A DNA stretch of 64,000 bases from Halorubellus sp034808145 (GTDB lineage Archaea; Halobacteriota; Halobacteria; Halobacteriales; Natrialbaceae): the NCBI RefSeq assembly GCF_034808145.1, contig NZ_JAXHGM010000002.1, forward strand, positions 434,001 through 498,000, given 5' to 3'. The notes beneath the pieces were generated by a model that was not told the DNA's origin, made no database searches, and saw only the letters and a list, made by a program, of their open reading frames with translations. Shown piece after piece: positions 25,522-33,875 of this stretch. Every line of letters starts with the position of its first letter. Position 1 is the stretch's first letter. Position numbers and translations under genes: made by a program.

Positions 25522-25986
25522 TCACCGCTCCGCGAACTCCGCGTCGGGATGCCGGACGATGTGGACGTCGTACCGCGCGTCGTCGGCGACGGTGCCGCCG
25601 ATGCTCGCGAGCGGTCGCGTCACCTTCCCCGCGTTCTGACTGCCGACGAACACCACGCGCGCCGCGACCTCGGCAGCGACCTCCTTGATGGCGCGAACGA
25701 CCACGGTCGTCGTGTCCGCCGTCGGCTCCGTGTTCTCGACGAACTCCGCGCGTACCTCCGCGGCCGGCGCGACGTCACGGATCTGCTGCGTGAGTCGCCG
25801 CTCGATGACGCCGACGTCGAACGTGTCCTCGGGCTCCAGCCACGCGTGTCGGTGCGCGTACCCGGGTTCGTCGGGGATGACGACGAGCGCGAGCAGGTCG
25901 TCGTCGGTGTACTCGGCGAACGTCTGTGCGCGCGAGAGCGCGGTCTTCGAGAGCGCGGAGCCGTCGTAGGGGACGAGTAACGTCAC
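25522..25986 (-). CDS. universal stress protein (UspA family)
   Basis: 154 residues from the GTG at 25986, which places MTLLVPYDGSALSKTAL at the N-terminus as expected for UspA. The C-terminal FVGSQNAGKVTRPLASIGGTVADDARYDVHIVR is near the usual GxxGxxxxG(S/T) nucleotide-binding pattern, but the second glycine is replaced, so ATP binding is uncertain. It is cytosolic and probably stress-induced. It is followed by the cyclase gene on the same strand. Longer in-frame upstream sequence reads as shadow of the dys gene. Confidence 0.85.
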   Translation of the reverse strand: MTLLVPYDGSALSKTALSRAQTFAEYTDDDLLALVVIPDEPGYAHRHAWLEPEDTFDVGVIERRLTQQIRDVAPAAEVRAEFVENTEPTADTTTVVVRAIKEVAAEVAARVVFVGSQNAGKVTRPLASIGGTVADDARYDVHIVRHPDAEFAER

Positions 25987-26074
25987 AACGAGATGGAGGC
26001 GCGCAGCGACCAAGAAGCTACCTCCGAACGAACGGAACCCGCGCTGTCGGGCTCGGACCCGGCCTCGAGCGGCC

Positions 26075-27130
26075 TCACTCGCTCCCGACGCGTTCCCGTG
26101 CCGCGGCGGCCAGGAGCGGGAGCGTGATGGTGGCGTCGGCGTACACGCTCGCGTTCCGCGCCGCCTTCTCGAGCTTCCCCCACGACCGCGCCTCGTCGAG
26201 CGTCGCACCCGACAACCCACCGGTATGCGGCGGGTCCATCGTGAGCTGGACGGCGTAATCGTACGCGTCCGGCGACACGAGCATCGTCTGTAGCACGAAG
26301 TTCTTCGGGACGCCACCGCCGACGACGAACGCGCCCGCGCTCTCGGCGTCGAACGCCAGGTCCGTCAGCGGCCCCATGTCGCCCGTGGCGTCCAACTGGA
26401 AGTCCGTCACCTGCGTGTACATCCACGCCTGCAGGCCGAGCACCGAATCCTGGACCGCGGGACAGTACACGGGGACGTCGTGCTCGTAGCACGCCGCCGC
26501 CAATCCGGCGTCCTCGTCGATGCCCTCGCGCTCGTTCACCTCGGCGTTCGCACGCCCGAGCTCCTCGCAGAGGCGCGCGATCGTCACCGTCTCCTCGATT
26601 TCCGGGAACACCTCGTCCCGGAGATGGGACTCGAACAGCGCGAAGTGCTCCTGGGGCAGGTAGACGTTGTAGATGCGGTCGACCTCCTCGTCCCGGAGCT
26701 GTTCGTCGTGCTCGCGCGCCGACTTCCCGGGACAGCCCTCGGCGCCGTGGTGGTGCTTCCCGCCGATCGCCTCGATGGCGTCGTGCGTGAGGTTCGCGCC
26801 CGTCGTCACGAGCACGTCCACGTACCCGTCCCGGACGAGGTCCGCGACGACCTGGCGCATCCCCGTCGGCACCATCGCGCCCGCCAGCCCCATGAACACC
26901 GTCGTGTCGTCGTCGCCGAACATCTCCGCGGCGACGTCCACCGCCTCGTTGACGTCCGCCGCACCGATGCCCGCGTGCCCGTACTCCTCGACGAGCTCGC
27001 CGACGGTCATCCCGCCGCGGACGTCCGCGTGCCCGATCGGGTCGTGATGGAACGTCTCCCGCTCGGGCTCCGCGTGCTCGTGGTCGTCGTGGTCGTGGTC
27101 CTCGCCGCCGTCGTGGGTGTCCTCGGTCAT
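26075..27130 (-). CDS. dys: deoxyhypusine synthase
   Basis: 351 residues. It transfers an aminobutyl group from spermidine (or an archaeal equivalent) to a lysine of aIF5A using NAD. The catalytic lysine is Lys 276 in GGGVPKNFVLQT. NAD-binding segments such as VTTGANLTHDAIEAIGGKHH and VYCPAVQDSVLG are recognisable. The N-terminus carries an unusual His/Asp/Glu-rich run (residues about 8-30), which could bind metal or just reflect halophilic composition. ATG at 27130 is chosen. It is divergent from a histidine kinase gene. Confidence 0.93.
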   Translation of the reverse strand: MTEDTHDGGEDHDHDDHEHAEPERETFHHDPIGHADVRGGMTVGELVEEYGHAGIGAADVNEAVDVAAEMFGDDDTTVFMGLAGAMVPTGMRQVVADLVRDGYVDVLVTTGANLTHDAIEAIGGKHHHGAEGCPGKSAREHDEQLRDEEVDRIYNVYLPQEHFALFESHLRDEVFPEIEETVTIARLCEELGRANAEVNEREGIDEDAGLAAACYEHDVPVYCPAVQDSVLGLQAWMYTQVTDFQLDATGDMGPLTDLAFDAESAGAFVVGGGVPKNFVLQTMLVSPDAYDYAVQLTMDPPHTGGLSGATLDEARSWGKLEKAARNASVYADATITLPLLAAAARERVGSE

Positions 27131-27266
27131 GCTCCCCTGTCCGACGGCCACGCGTTTCAACGACTCGGATTCCCGGCTCGTGCGGGAGGACTGCCGGCGG
27201 CGTCGACGACGCGACCACCTTCTCTAGCACGAACCGTTTTCCCGCCACAGACAGTACCGCCGGGGC

Positions 27267-28616
27267 ATGGACGAGAGGAGCGCGTCGGGCGTGCTCGACG
27301 CCGTGCTGGACGCGACGACCGACGGCGTTGCCGTCGTCGACGCGACCGGGCACGTCGTGGACGCGAACGACGCGCTCTGCGACCTGCTCGACGTGGACCG
27401 CGATGCGGTCGTCGACGCGGACTGGCAGTCGCTGTTCGTCGACGCGCCCGACGAGGCGGCGCTCGTCGACGGTGCCGTCGACGCGGCGCTCGCGACCGAC
27501 GACGGCGAACATCGTCTCGCGGTCGGCACCGTCTCCGGCCGGCCCGTGTCCGCGTCCGCGAGCAGGGCCGGCGATCGTCTCGTCGTCACCGTCACCGACA
27601 GGACCCCGGCCGTGGAACGCGACCGCTTCGAATCCATCCTCGAGAGCGTCGACGACGGCATCTATCGGCTCGACGCGGACGGCCGCATCGAGTACATCAA
27701 CCAGGCGGCGCTCGACGCCCACGAGTTCTCGTACGACCGCGACGACGTCGTCGGCGCGTTCGCCACCGCGGTCCTCCCGGCGGACGACATCGAGGCGTGC
27801 ATCGACGCCATCCAGTCGCTCGTCGCCGACGCCGACGCGACGAGCGAACAGGTACCGGTGACCGTCGAGGACGCCGACGGAACCGGCGTCCCAGCGGAAC
27901 TGAACCTCGCACTCCTCCCATCGGACGACGACGGGCACTACGCTGGTTCCGTCGGCGTCCTCCGGGACGTCACCGAACGCCGGCGGCGAGACCAGATGCT
28001 GCGCGTCCTGAACCGCGTGCTCCGCCACAACCTCCGGAACGACATGAACGTCGTCCTCGGGATGACCCAGCTCGTCGACGCCGAGTGCAACGCCGTCGGC
28101 GACTACACCGACCGCATCGAGTACGTCGCGGAGAACCTCGTCGAGCTCGGCGCGAAGGCGAACGTCGTCGAGGAACTCACCGGCCTCGATGGGAACGCAC
28201 CCGAATCCGCCGACGTCGTCTCCATCGTGGAGCACGCCGTCGACACCGTCGTGCCCGCGGACGGGAACGTGACCGTCGACGCCCCCGAGAGTGCGGTCGC
28301 GTCGGTGCCGCCGCTGTTCGAGGTGGCGGTCGAGAACGTCGTCGAGAACGCGTTCGAGCACGACGACGACCCCACCGTCGACGTCGTCGTCCGACGCCGT
28401 GAGCGGACCGTCGCGGTCGCCGTCACCGACGACGGCCCAGGCCTCCCGGCCGCGGAGCTCGACGCGCTCCGCTCGCAGACGGAGACGCCCCTCGAGCACG
28501 CGAGCGGCCTCGGCCTCTGGCTCACTGACTGGATCGTCGACTTCGCCGACGGCACGGTCACGTACGACGTCGACGCTGGCACGACCGTCACGATCGAACT
28601 GCCGCGCATCGAGTGA
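27267..28616 (+). CDS. PAS-domain sensor histidine kinase
   Basis: 449 residues and no membrane segments, so a soluble cytosolic sensor. Two PAS domains are apparent: residues about 5-112 and 118-240, the second with RLDADGRIEYINQAALDAHEFS. The phospho-acceptor is His 254 in RVLRHNLRNDMNVVLG. The ATPase has the N box (VENVVENAFEH), the G1 box DDGPGLP and a G2-like ASGLGLWLTDWIV. No response regulator is adjacent, as is common in haloarchaea. The signal is unknown. Confidence 0.9.
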   Translation: MDERSASGVLDAVLDATTDGVAVVDATGHVVDANDALCDLLDVDRDAVVDADWQSLFVDAPDEAALVDGAVDAALATDDGEHRLAVGTVSGRPVSASASRAGDRLVVTVTDRTPAVERDRFESILESVDDGIYRLDADGRIEYINQAALDAHEFSYDRDDVVGAFATAVLPADDIEACIDAIQSLVADADATSEQVPVTVEDADGTGVPAELNLALLPSDDDGHYAGSVGVLRDVTERRRRDQMLRVLNRVLRHNLRNDMNVVLGMTQLVDAECNAVGDYTDRIEYVAENLVELGAKANVVEELTGLDGNAPESADVVSIVEHAVDTVVPADGNVTVDAPESAVASVPPLFEVAVENVVENAFEHDDDPTVDVVVRRRERTVAVAVTDDGPGLPAAELDALRSQTETPLEHASGLGLWLTDWIVDFADGTVTYDVDAGTTVTIELPRIE

Positions 28617-28651
28617 GTGCGCACGGCGCTGGCGGTGGTCGGGACGTCGCT

Positions 28652-29536
28652 TCAGTGCTCGCCGTCGACGCGGGTCGTCGCGACCGCGCCCGAGAGTTCG
28701 CGCTGGGGCGCGGGGAGACTGATGCCTTCCTCGTCGAACCGCGACTTCACTGCGGTGGTGAGGTCCGACCGGATGCGAACGAAGTCGCTCCGCGCGGGGT
28801 CCGCGATCCAGAAGCGCGCGTCGAGGAGTATCGCGTTGTCCCCGAGTTCCGCGACGCGGACGGTGGGGCCGGGGCGGTCGACGATGTCGTCGTTCGCCAG
28901 AACTGTCTCGACGATGACGGACTGTGCGCGCTCGATGTCGTCCTCGTACCCGATACCGAACGTCGTGGTCACGCGCAAGCGGTCCTTCGCCGCGGGGTTC
29001 GTGACCGCGTTCGCCGTCAGTTCGCTGTTCGGGACGACGACGAGTTCGTTGTCGAAGGTGTGGATGCGCGTCACGCGGAAGCTGATGTCCTCGATGATGC
29101 CCTCGCTGTCGTTCCACTGGATCCAGTCGCCGATGTTGTACGTCGGGTCGAGGACGATGAACGCGCCGCTGACGAGGTTCCCGAGGACGTCCCTGCTCGC
29201 GAACCCGATCGCGATCGTCGCCCCGGCCGTGATGGCTTGCGTCGCGGCGAGGAAACTCGCGAGCCCCGACACGGTGAAGCCCGCGAACGCAGCGAACAGG
29301 AGGATGATCGCCTGGAGGAGGTTCACGGCGGGGAGCGCGAACGCGTCGTCGACGTTCAGCGCGTCGAGGAGCCAGCCGAGGGCGGGTACGAGGAGGTATC
29401 GCCCAGGGAAGTAGATCGCCGCGACGACGACGACGAGGACCGAGGCGTCCAACGCGAGCGCGAAGAACTCCTCGAAGAGCCGTCTGGCCGGACGCAACTG
29501 GAGCGCGTTCGACGTGCGGACGACCCGGGGGAGCAC
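28652..29536 (-). CDS. MscS-family mechanosensitive channel
   Basis: At least 294 residues. Hydrophobic segments lie near residues 25-50 and 65-110. Next come the pore-lining Gly/Ala helix (ATQAITAGATIAIGFASRD) and the beta-domain signature DPTYNIGDWIQWNDSEGIIEDISFRVTRI. The family releases solutes on hypo-osmotic shock. The start is uncertain: GTG at 29536 is the first conventional in-frame codon after the repeat array. A CTG at 29566 would add ten residues. A five-copy 22-bp array begins 36 bases upstream of the GTG. Confidence 0.85.
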   Translation of the reverse strand: MLPRVVRTSNALQLRPARRLFEEFFALALDASVLVVVVAAIYFPGRYLLVPALGWLLDALNVDDAFALPAVNLLQAIILLFAAFAGFTVSGLASFLAATQAITAGATIAIGFASRDVLGNLVSGAFIVLDPTYNIGDWIQWNDSEGIIEDISFRVTRIHTFDNELVVVPNSELTANAVTNPAAKDRLRVTTTFGIGYEDDIERAQSVIVETVLANDDIVDRPGPTVRVAELGDNAILLDARFWIADPARSDFVRIRSDLTTAVKSRFDEEGISLPAPQRELSGAVATTRVDGEH

Positions 29537-29571
29537 GTTCGAGGTAGGGTCGAGGACGGCCTTCAGTATGT

Positions 29572-29681
29572 GGCGGGTATCAGCCAGTTCGGTGGCGGGT
29601 CTCGGCCGGTTCGATGGCGGATATCGGTCGGTTCGATGGCGGATATCGGCCGGTTCGGTGGCGTGTCTCGGCTGGTTCGAT
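29572..29681. repeat. 22-bp tandem repeat array, five copies
   Basis: Five contiguous 22-base units begin at 29572, 29594, 29616, 29638 and 29660. The consensus is close to GGCGGATATCGGCCGGTTCG plus two further bases. Copies differ at three to five positions. The period is not a multiple of three, which argues against coding, and equals about two helical turns. The array lies between the divergent MscS gene and the small gene at 29771. Confidence 0.8.
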
Positions 29682-29770
29682 TGCGGGGACGGGTGCCTTC
29701 GCCAGCGCCGTGCTCCGGCGGCGGTCTCGCGGGGAAACCTACACGGGGATGGGTGGCGAGATGGTACCCG

Positions 29771-29998
29771 ATGCCGCTTGGTCAGACGGACGCCGACGTG
29801 CTCGCGTACGAGCTCGCGCAGACGGACTTCGACGCCATCGAGCGAGACGGGTTGCGCGCGGCGTGGTCCGCGGACGGGACGACGGTGGCGGTGTCGGAAC
29901 TCGACGGGGACGACGAGACCGAGTACAGCGCGGAGGACCTGGTGCGGGCGACGAGCGACCGCGAGGTCTCGCACGCGCGGAACGAACCGGAGGTGTAG
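29771..29998 (+). CDS. small acidic hypothetical protein
   Basis: 75 residues from the ATG at 29771. The sequence (MPLGQTDADVLAYELAQTDF, then a Trp-containing segment AAWSADGTTVAVSELDGDD) has good codon bias and a mixed alpha/beta appearance, unlike the preceding translated repeats in the same frame. No family is recognised. It is convergent with the Nif3 gene and divergent from the MscS gene across the repeat array. Confidence 0.6.
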   Translation: MPLGQTDADVLAYELAQTDFDAIERDGLRAAWSADGTTVAVSELDGDDETEYSAEDLVRATSDREVSHARNEPEV

Positions 29999-30041
29999 GT
30001 CGTGACGGTCGCGAGCAGGTCGCGGGGAGCGGGCGGGTGCT

Positions 30042-30818
30042 TCAGAGTCCGGTCGGGACGTCGAAGAACGTCGTCTCGACGTCCTCGTCCCATTCGGTCT
30101 CGATCCAGGACCGGAGGTTGCGGACGCCGAACGTCTCGGTGGCGTAGTGGCCGGCGAGGACGACGGTGAGGCCGGCCTCGCGGGCCTCGTGGTACGTCTT
30201 CTGTTTCGCTTCGCCGGTGACGAGGACGTCCACGTCCTTCCTGGCGGCTTCGTCGACGTAATCGGAGCCGTCGCCGGTGACGATGGCGACGTCCCGGAGT
30301 TCGTCCGGGCCGTGGTCGAGGACCTGCACTGGCTGCCCGCCGGTGGCGAGGTCGCTAGCGAGCGCGTCCCGGAGCGCGTCGCTCGTCGTCGCGGCCGGGA
30401 GCCGGCCGCGCGTGCCGGCGTGCTCGGGGCCGACGGCGCCGAACGGCTCGCGTGCGTCGAGCTCAAGGACGTCGGCGACGCCGGCGGCGTTCCCGAGCTC
30501 CTGATGGCCGTCGAGCGGGAGATGCGAGACGTAGAGGGCGACGTCGTTCCGGACGAGCGGCGCGATACGGTCGTGTGCGCGCTCGGTGACGCGCTCGATG
30601 CCACCCCAGGAGACGCCGTGATGGCTGACCAACGCGTCCGCTCCCCAGTCCGCCGCCAGTTCGATGGTCTCGCGGACGCCGTCCGTGGCGAACGCGACGC
30701 GTTCGACCTCGCGCTCGCGCGGCCCGACCTGGAGGCCGTTCGCGCTCGCGTCCAGGGCCGCGTAGTCGCTCGTCCGGAGCTCGGCGTCCAGCCGGTCGCA
30801 GAACGTCGACAGTCGCAT
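30042..30818 (-). CDS. Nif3-like dinuclear metal-centre protein
   Basis: 258 residues of the Nif3/YbgI family. Metal ligands are in SHHGVSWGG near residue 65, and in the C-terminal VTGEAKQKTYHEAREAGLTVVLAGHYATE. The ANGLQVG motif near residue 30 is diagnostic. Members form toroidal hexamers with two metals per subunit. The GTP cyclohydrolase annotation sometimes attached to them is not well supported. Length is typical. It lies 94 bases downstream of the SAMP1 gene on the same strand. Confidence 0.9.
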   Translation of the reverse strand: MRLSTFCDRLDAELRTSDYAALDASANGLQVGPREREVERVAFATDGVRETIELAADWGADALVSHHGVSWGGIERVTERAHDRIAPLVRNDVALYVSHLPLDGHQELGNAAGVADVLELDAREPFGAVGPEHAGTRGRLPAATTSDALRDALASDLATGGQPVQVLDHGPDELRDVAIVTGDGSDYVDEAARKDVDVLVTGEAKQKTYHEAREAGLTVVLAGHYATETFGVRNLRSWIETEWDEDVETTFFDVPTGL

Positions 30819-30912
30819 ACCCGACGGTGCGCTCGCCGGCGCCTTCAGACCGCCGGTTCGGGCGGCCGCGTCGCGCCCGGGGTTCGAACGACCCGGCCGC
30901 GCGTCGACCGGC

Positions 30913-31185
30913 TCACCCGCCGGAGACGGGGGGGAACAGCGCGAGCTCGTCGTCGCCGTCGACCGGTTCGTCGAGGCCGTCGCCCGTGTCGAAGACGTTC
31001 GCGCCGTTCTTCAGGACGTTCACGTCCGCGACGACGGCACCGTCGCCGTCGAGTACGCGCTCGCGGAGCGCGTCGTGCTCGGCGAGCAGCGCGTCGAGTG
31101 CCTCCCCAACCGTCTCGGGGTCGCCGACCGAGACCGTCTCCGCGCCGGCGCGCTCCCGCAGGTCCGCGAACAGTTTCCAGTGCAC
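30913..31185 (-). CDS. samp1: ubiquitin-like small archaeal modifier protein SAMP1 (MoaD family)
   Basis: 90 residues with a beta-grasp fold. It opens MHWKLFADLRERAG and ends ELALFPPVSGG, the exposed diglycine used for thiocarboxylation or isopeptide linkage. SAMP1 both modifies proteins and supplies sulfur for molybdopterin in Haloferax. Here no E1 (UbaA) or moaE gene is adjacent. The C-terminal sequence is nearly identical to what I recall for Haloferax SAMP1, which supports the specific name over generic MoaD. Confidence 0.88.
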   Translation of the reverse strand: MHWKLFADLRERAGAETVSVGDPETVGEALDALLAEHDALRERVLDGDGAVVADVNVLKNGANVFDTGDGLDEPVDGDDELALFPPVSGG

Positions 31186-31252
31186 GACCGGGAGTCGGTC
31201 GCGCTCCCAGAAGTCGATTTCGGACGTCGCCGCGACCGGCGGTCGTCGCGAG

Positions 31253-32428
31253 TCAGTCGTCGTCCGCGTCGACGCCCGCGTTCCCGGATGAGTCGGCGTC
31301 CACCTGCGCCGCGCTCTCGAACGCCCGGAGCGCGTCGGGGCGGGCGACGACGTACAGCGTCGCGCCGACCTCGATGGGCGTGTCCCGCGCCGGGATGGGC
31401 GTGACGCCGCGGTCGGGTCGACGGATGGCAGCGACCGTGACGTCGAGCGCGCCGACGACCGACCCCTGGAGCGGGCTGTCCGCGTCCACGACGACCGCGC
31501 CCATCGTCTCGTCCGCGGCCCGCAGGAGCGCGGCGAACTCGCGGTCCACCGCGGGCGCGCTCGGGAGCGTCGCGAGCCGGTACGCGACGTCGTCCGCGAG
31601 CGCCGCGGCGTCGTCGTCGTCGAGGACGAGCGTCACCACGTCGTCGACCGCGGCACGGACCTCCGCGTTCGCGACGCGCGCCGGCTCCCCGTCCGCGCCA
31701 GTCGTCCACACCTGCACGACGTCGCCCGCGCTCGCGGCGTTCGCCGGGTCCGCCTGCACCGCGACCGCCGCCGCGCCCGGCGCGAGCGTCGGCCCGATAC
31801 CGGCCTCGCGCGCACCGACCGCGAGGTACGTCACGTCGCCCTCCGCGGTCACCGCCACGTCGACGTACCCGACGCCGTAGTCGTCCTCCAGGCGCGCGCG
31901 GATGCGGTCCTCGAGCTCGCCGACGGTGACGCGCCGCGGGAACACGAACCGCTCGCCGGCGAACGCCGCCTTCGTCTCCGCCGGCACCGGGTCGTAGCCG
32001 TCGATGTCGTCGACCTCATCCGGGAGCGTCACCGAGAGCACGCGCCCCCCGGCGCGCACCACCCGCGCGAGGTCCCGGTCGAACCGCGCCGTCGCCCCCT
32101 CGGCGAACGCGCGCGCCGCCCCCCGGTCGCCGACGCGCCGACCGAGGTCGGCGACGATCGCGCTCGCCGTGAACGTCGTCACCGTCCGCGCCGCCTCCCA
32201 CTCGTCGAACCCACCACCACCGCCGCTATCGAGCACCTGCTTCAGGGTCTGCTCGGTGTTCAACACGAGCGCGACCGCCGTCAACCCCAGCAGGAGCGCG
32301 ATGCCCTCCGGGACGCGCTCGCGGCCCCACCAGCGGTAGACGACCGCGACGAGAAAACCCACGCCCCCGGCCAGCGCCGCGAGCGACCCCACCTGAACCG
32401 CCACCGCGACCAGCGAATGCGAGCTCAC
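31253..32428 (-). CDS. membrane protein with TrkA-C-like regulatory domain (paralogue 1)
   Basis: 391 residues from the GTG at 32428. Two hydrophobic helices lie at residues about 7-30 and 40-57, then a long soluble region. The C-terminal part (VTPIPARDTPIEVGATLYVVARPDALRAFES) resembles a TrkA-C (RCK-C) domain, which regulates potassium channels or transporters. The middle contains another possible RCK-like module. It is paralogous in layout to the next gene upstream. A short duplication separates the two genes. Involvement in K+ flux is likely but not proven. Confidence 0.7.
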   Translation of the reverse strand: MSSHSLVAVAVQVGSLAALAGGVGFLVAVVYRWWGRERVPEGIALLLGLTAVALVLNTEQTLKQVLDSGGGGGFDEWEAARTVTTFTASAIVADLGRRVGDRGAARAFAEGATARFDRDLARVVRAGGRVLSVTLPDEVDDIDGYDPVPAETKAAFAGERFVFPRRVTVGELEDRIRARLEDDYGVGYVDVAVTAEGDVTYLAVGAREAGIGPTLAPGAAAVAVQADPANAASAGDVVQVWTTGADGEPARVANAEVRAAVDDVVTLVLDDDDAAALADDVAYRLATLPSAPAVDREFAALLRAADETMGAVVVDADSPLQGSVVGALDVTVAAIRRPDRGVTPIPARDTPIEVGATLYVVARPDALRAFESAAQVDADSSGNAGVDADDD

Positions 32429-32499
32429 GCGACCACCTCCTGACCTGCGATCAGCCGTACTCGCGTTCGCTCACTGCGTTCGCTCACGCGACCACCTCC
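32423..32499. repeat. 18-bp direct repeat at the junction of the two TrkA-C-like genes
   Basis: GCTCACGCGACCACCTCC occurs at 32423-32440 and 32482-32499, offset 59 bases. The first copy covers the start of the downstream gene and the second covers the stop of the upstream gene. Between them is sequence with repeated CGTTCGCTCA elements. Confidence 0.75.
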
Positions 32500-33758
32500 A
32501 CGAACGCGTCGAGTGCGTCCGTCCGGCCGACCACGAACAGTTCGTCGCCCGCCCCGAGCGCGACGTCGCCGTGCGGCGAGAACCGCCAGCGGCTCTCCGC
32601 GCTCTCGCCGCGCTTCTTCGCGCTCCCGCTCGGCGTCGACTCCCGGACGGCGAGGACCGCGACGCCGTACGCGTCACGGACGCCCGCCTCGCCGATGGTC
32701 GTCCCGTCGAGCGCCCCGTCGGCGCGGACCGTGACGCGCCGGAAGCGGTTCCCGGCGCGCCGCAGGAGCGACACCAGCTCGAACTCGCGGTGCGTGCCCC
32801 GCGAGCAGACGCGGACGCGAGCCCGGTCCGCGCGCAAGAGCGCGGTCGCCTCCTGGCGGTCGACCGCGAGCGTCACGCGGCCCTCGCCGCCCTCCGTCGT
32901 CGGCGCCGCCACCGGCCCAGCGGCGGCGGCCGCCTCGTCCGTCCCGCCGTCCGTGACGACGTCCTCGCTCTCCGCCGTCGTCGACGGCCGCGGTTCCGGC
33001 GGGTCGTCGCCGGTCGTCCGCGCCGACAGCACCGTCGCGCGCACCGACGCGTCCGCGGTCGCCGCCACCACCTCGTCGCCGCGAGCGACGCCCGTCGGGA
33101 GCAACGCCGTCACCGACACCGCGCGCTTCCCCTTCGGTACCGACCGCGAGAGCGTCCCCGTCGGCGGCGCCGCCGACACCGACGCTCGCCCGCGCGAGTC
33201 CACGCTCACCGCGACGTCCGCGAGGTCGAACTCCGTCCGCAGCCGGTCCGCGAGCCGCGACTCCAGCTCCGAGAGCGGGAGGTCGCCGGGGAACGACCAC
33301 GTCGACTCGGCTATCTTCCCGCGGACGTCCGCGGGCAGCGGCGGGTATCCCTCCACGTCGCCGACCGCGCCCGTGACCGTCACCGTGACGCCGCCGAACA
33401 CGTCGAGGACGTCCGCCGAGAGCGTGCGCTCGCGGAGCCGCCGGAGCGAGAACCGCTTGGGGAGCGCCACCCCGAGCTTGTCGCCCTGACTGTGCGCGTA
33501 CAGCGACAGCATCATCACGACGACGACGGCCGTCACCACGCGCGGCGAACTCGCCACTGCCGGGTCCAGCAGGCCCATGAGGCCGCCGTTGATGCCGGCG
33601 ATCGCGACCGCGAGCACGACGACCCCGAGCCCGGGGAGCGTGACGCCCGTGAGGTACTTGAACGCGAACCCGAGGGTGCCGGAGACGAACGCCGGAACGA
33701 TCCCCGTGAGGAGGCCGAGGTAGATGCCGAAGAGGAACTCGACGGGAAGCGAAGCCAT
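32484..33758 (-). CDS. membrane protein with TrkA-C-like regulatory domain (paralogue 2)
   Basis: 424 residues from the ATG at 33758. Upstream in-frame sequence is shadow of the channel gene. It has three to four hydrophobic helices in residues 1-95 (GIYLGLLTGIVPAFVSGTLG and others). A soluble region with an Ala/Glu/Thr-rich linker near residues 255-290 follows. The C-terminal RFSPHGDVALGAGDELFVVG, then TDALDAFVEVVA, resembles TrkA-C. Layout matches the gene downstream, suggesting ancestral duplication and a two-subunit complex. It is divergent from a potassium channel, 117 bases between starts. Confidence 0.7.
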   Translation of the reverse strand: MASLPVEFLFGIYLGLLTGIVPAFVSGTLGFAFKYLTGVTLPGLGVVVLAVAIAGINGGLMGLLDPAVASSPRVVTAVVVVMMLSLYAHSQGDKLGVALPKRFSLRRLRERTLSADVLDVFGGVTVTVTGAVGDVEGYPPLPADVRGKIAESTWSFPGDLPLSELESRLADRLRTEFDLADVAVSVDSRGRASVSAAPPTGTLSRSVPKGKRAVSVTALLPTGVARGDEVVAATADASVRATVLSARTTGDDPPEPRPSTTAESEDVVTDGGTDEAAAAAGPVAAPTTEGGEGRVTLAVDRQEATALLRADRARVRVCSRGTHREFELVSLLRRAGNRFRRVTVRADGALDGTTIGEAGVRDAYGVAVLAVRESTPSGSAKKRGESAESRWRFSPHGDVALGAGDELFVVGRTDALDAFVEVVA

Positions 33759-33875
33759 ACGCACCGGGGACACGCCCCTCGGTGAAATGGGTGTCGCCCG
33801 AACCGCCGCGGTCGCGGGCTGACGCCGTCGTCCGGAGCCGAGAGCGTTAAGTCCGCCGGGCGTGCACGCCGGGGC

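Noticed and set aside
27121..27266. Considered dys and the histidine kinase as functionally linked
   Set aside because: They are only divergent neighbours; nothing in sequence or known biology links hypusination to this sensor.
25983..29117. A 1044-codon minus-strand frame over dys and the histidine kinase
   Set aside because: It lies antisense to the kinase and out of frame with dys, with Arg/Gly-rich composition and no domain. The true genes account for the DNA.
29572..29681. Considered the 22-bp array as a CRISPR
   Set aside because: The units are contiguous with no unique spacers, shorter than CRISPR repeats, and no cas genes are in the window.
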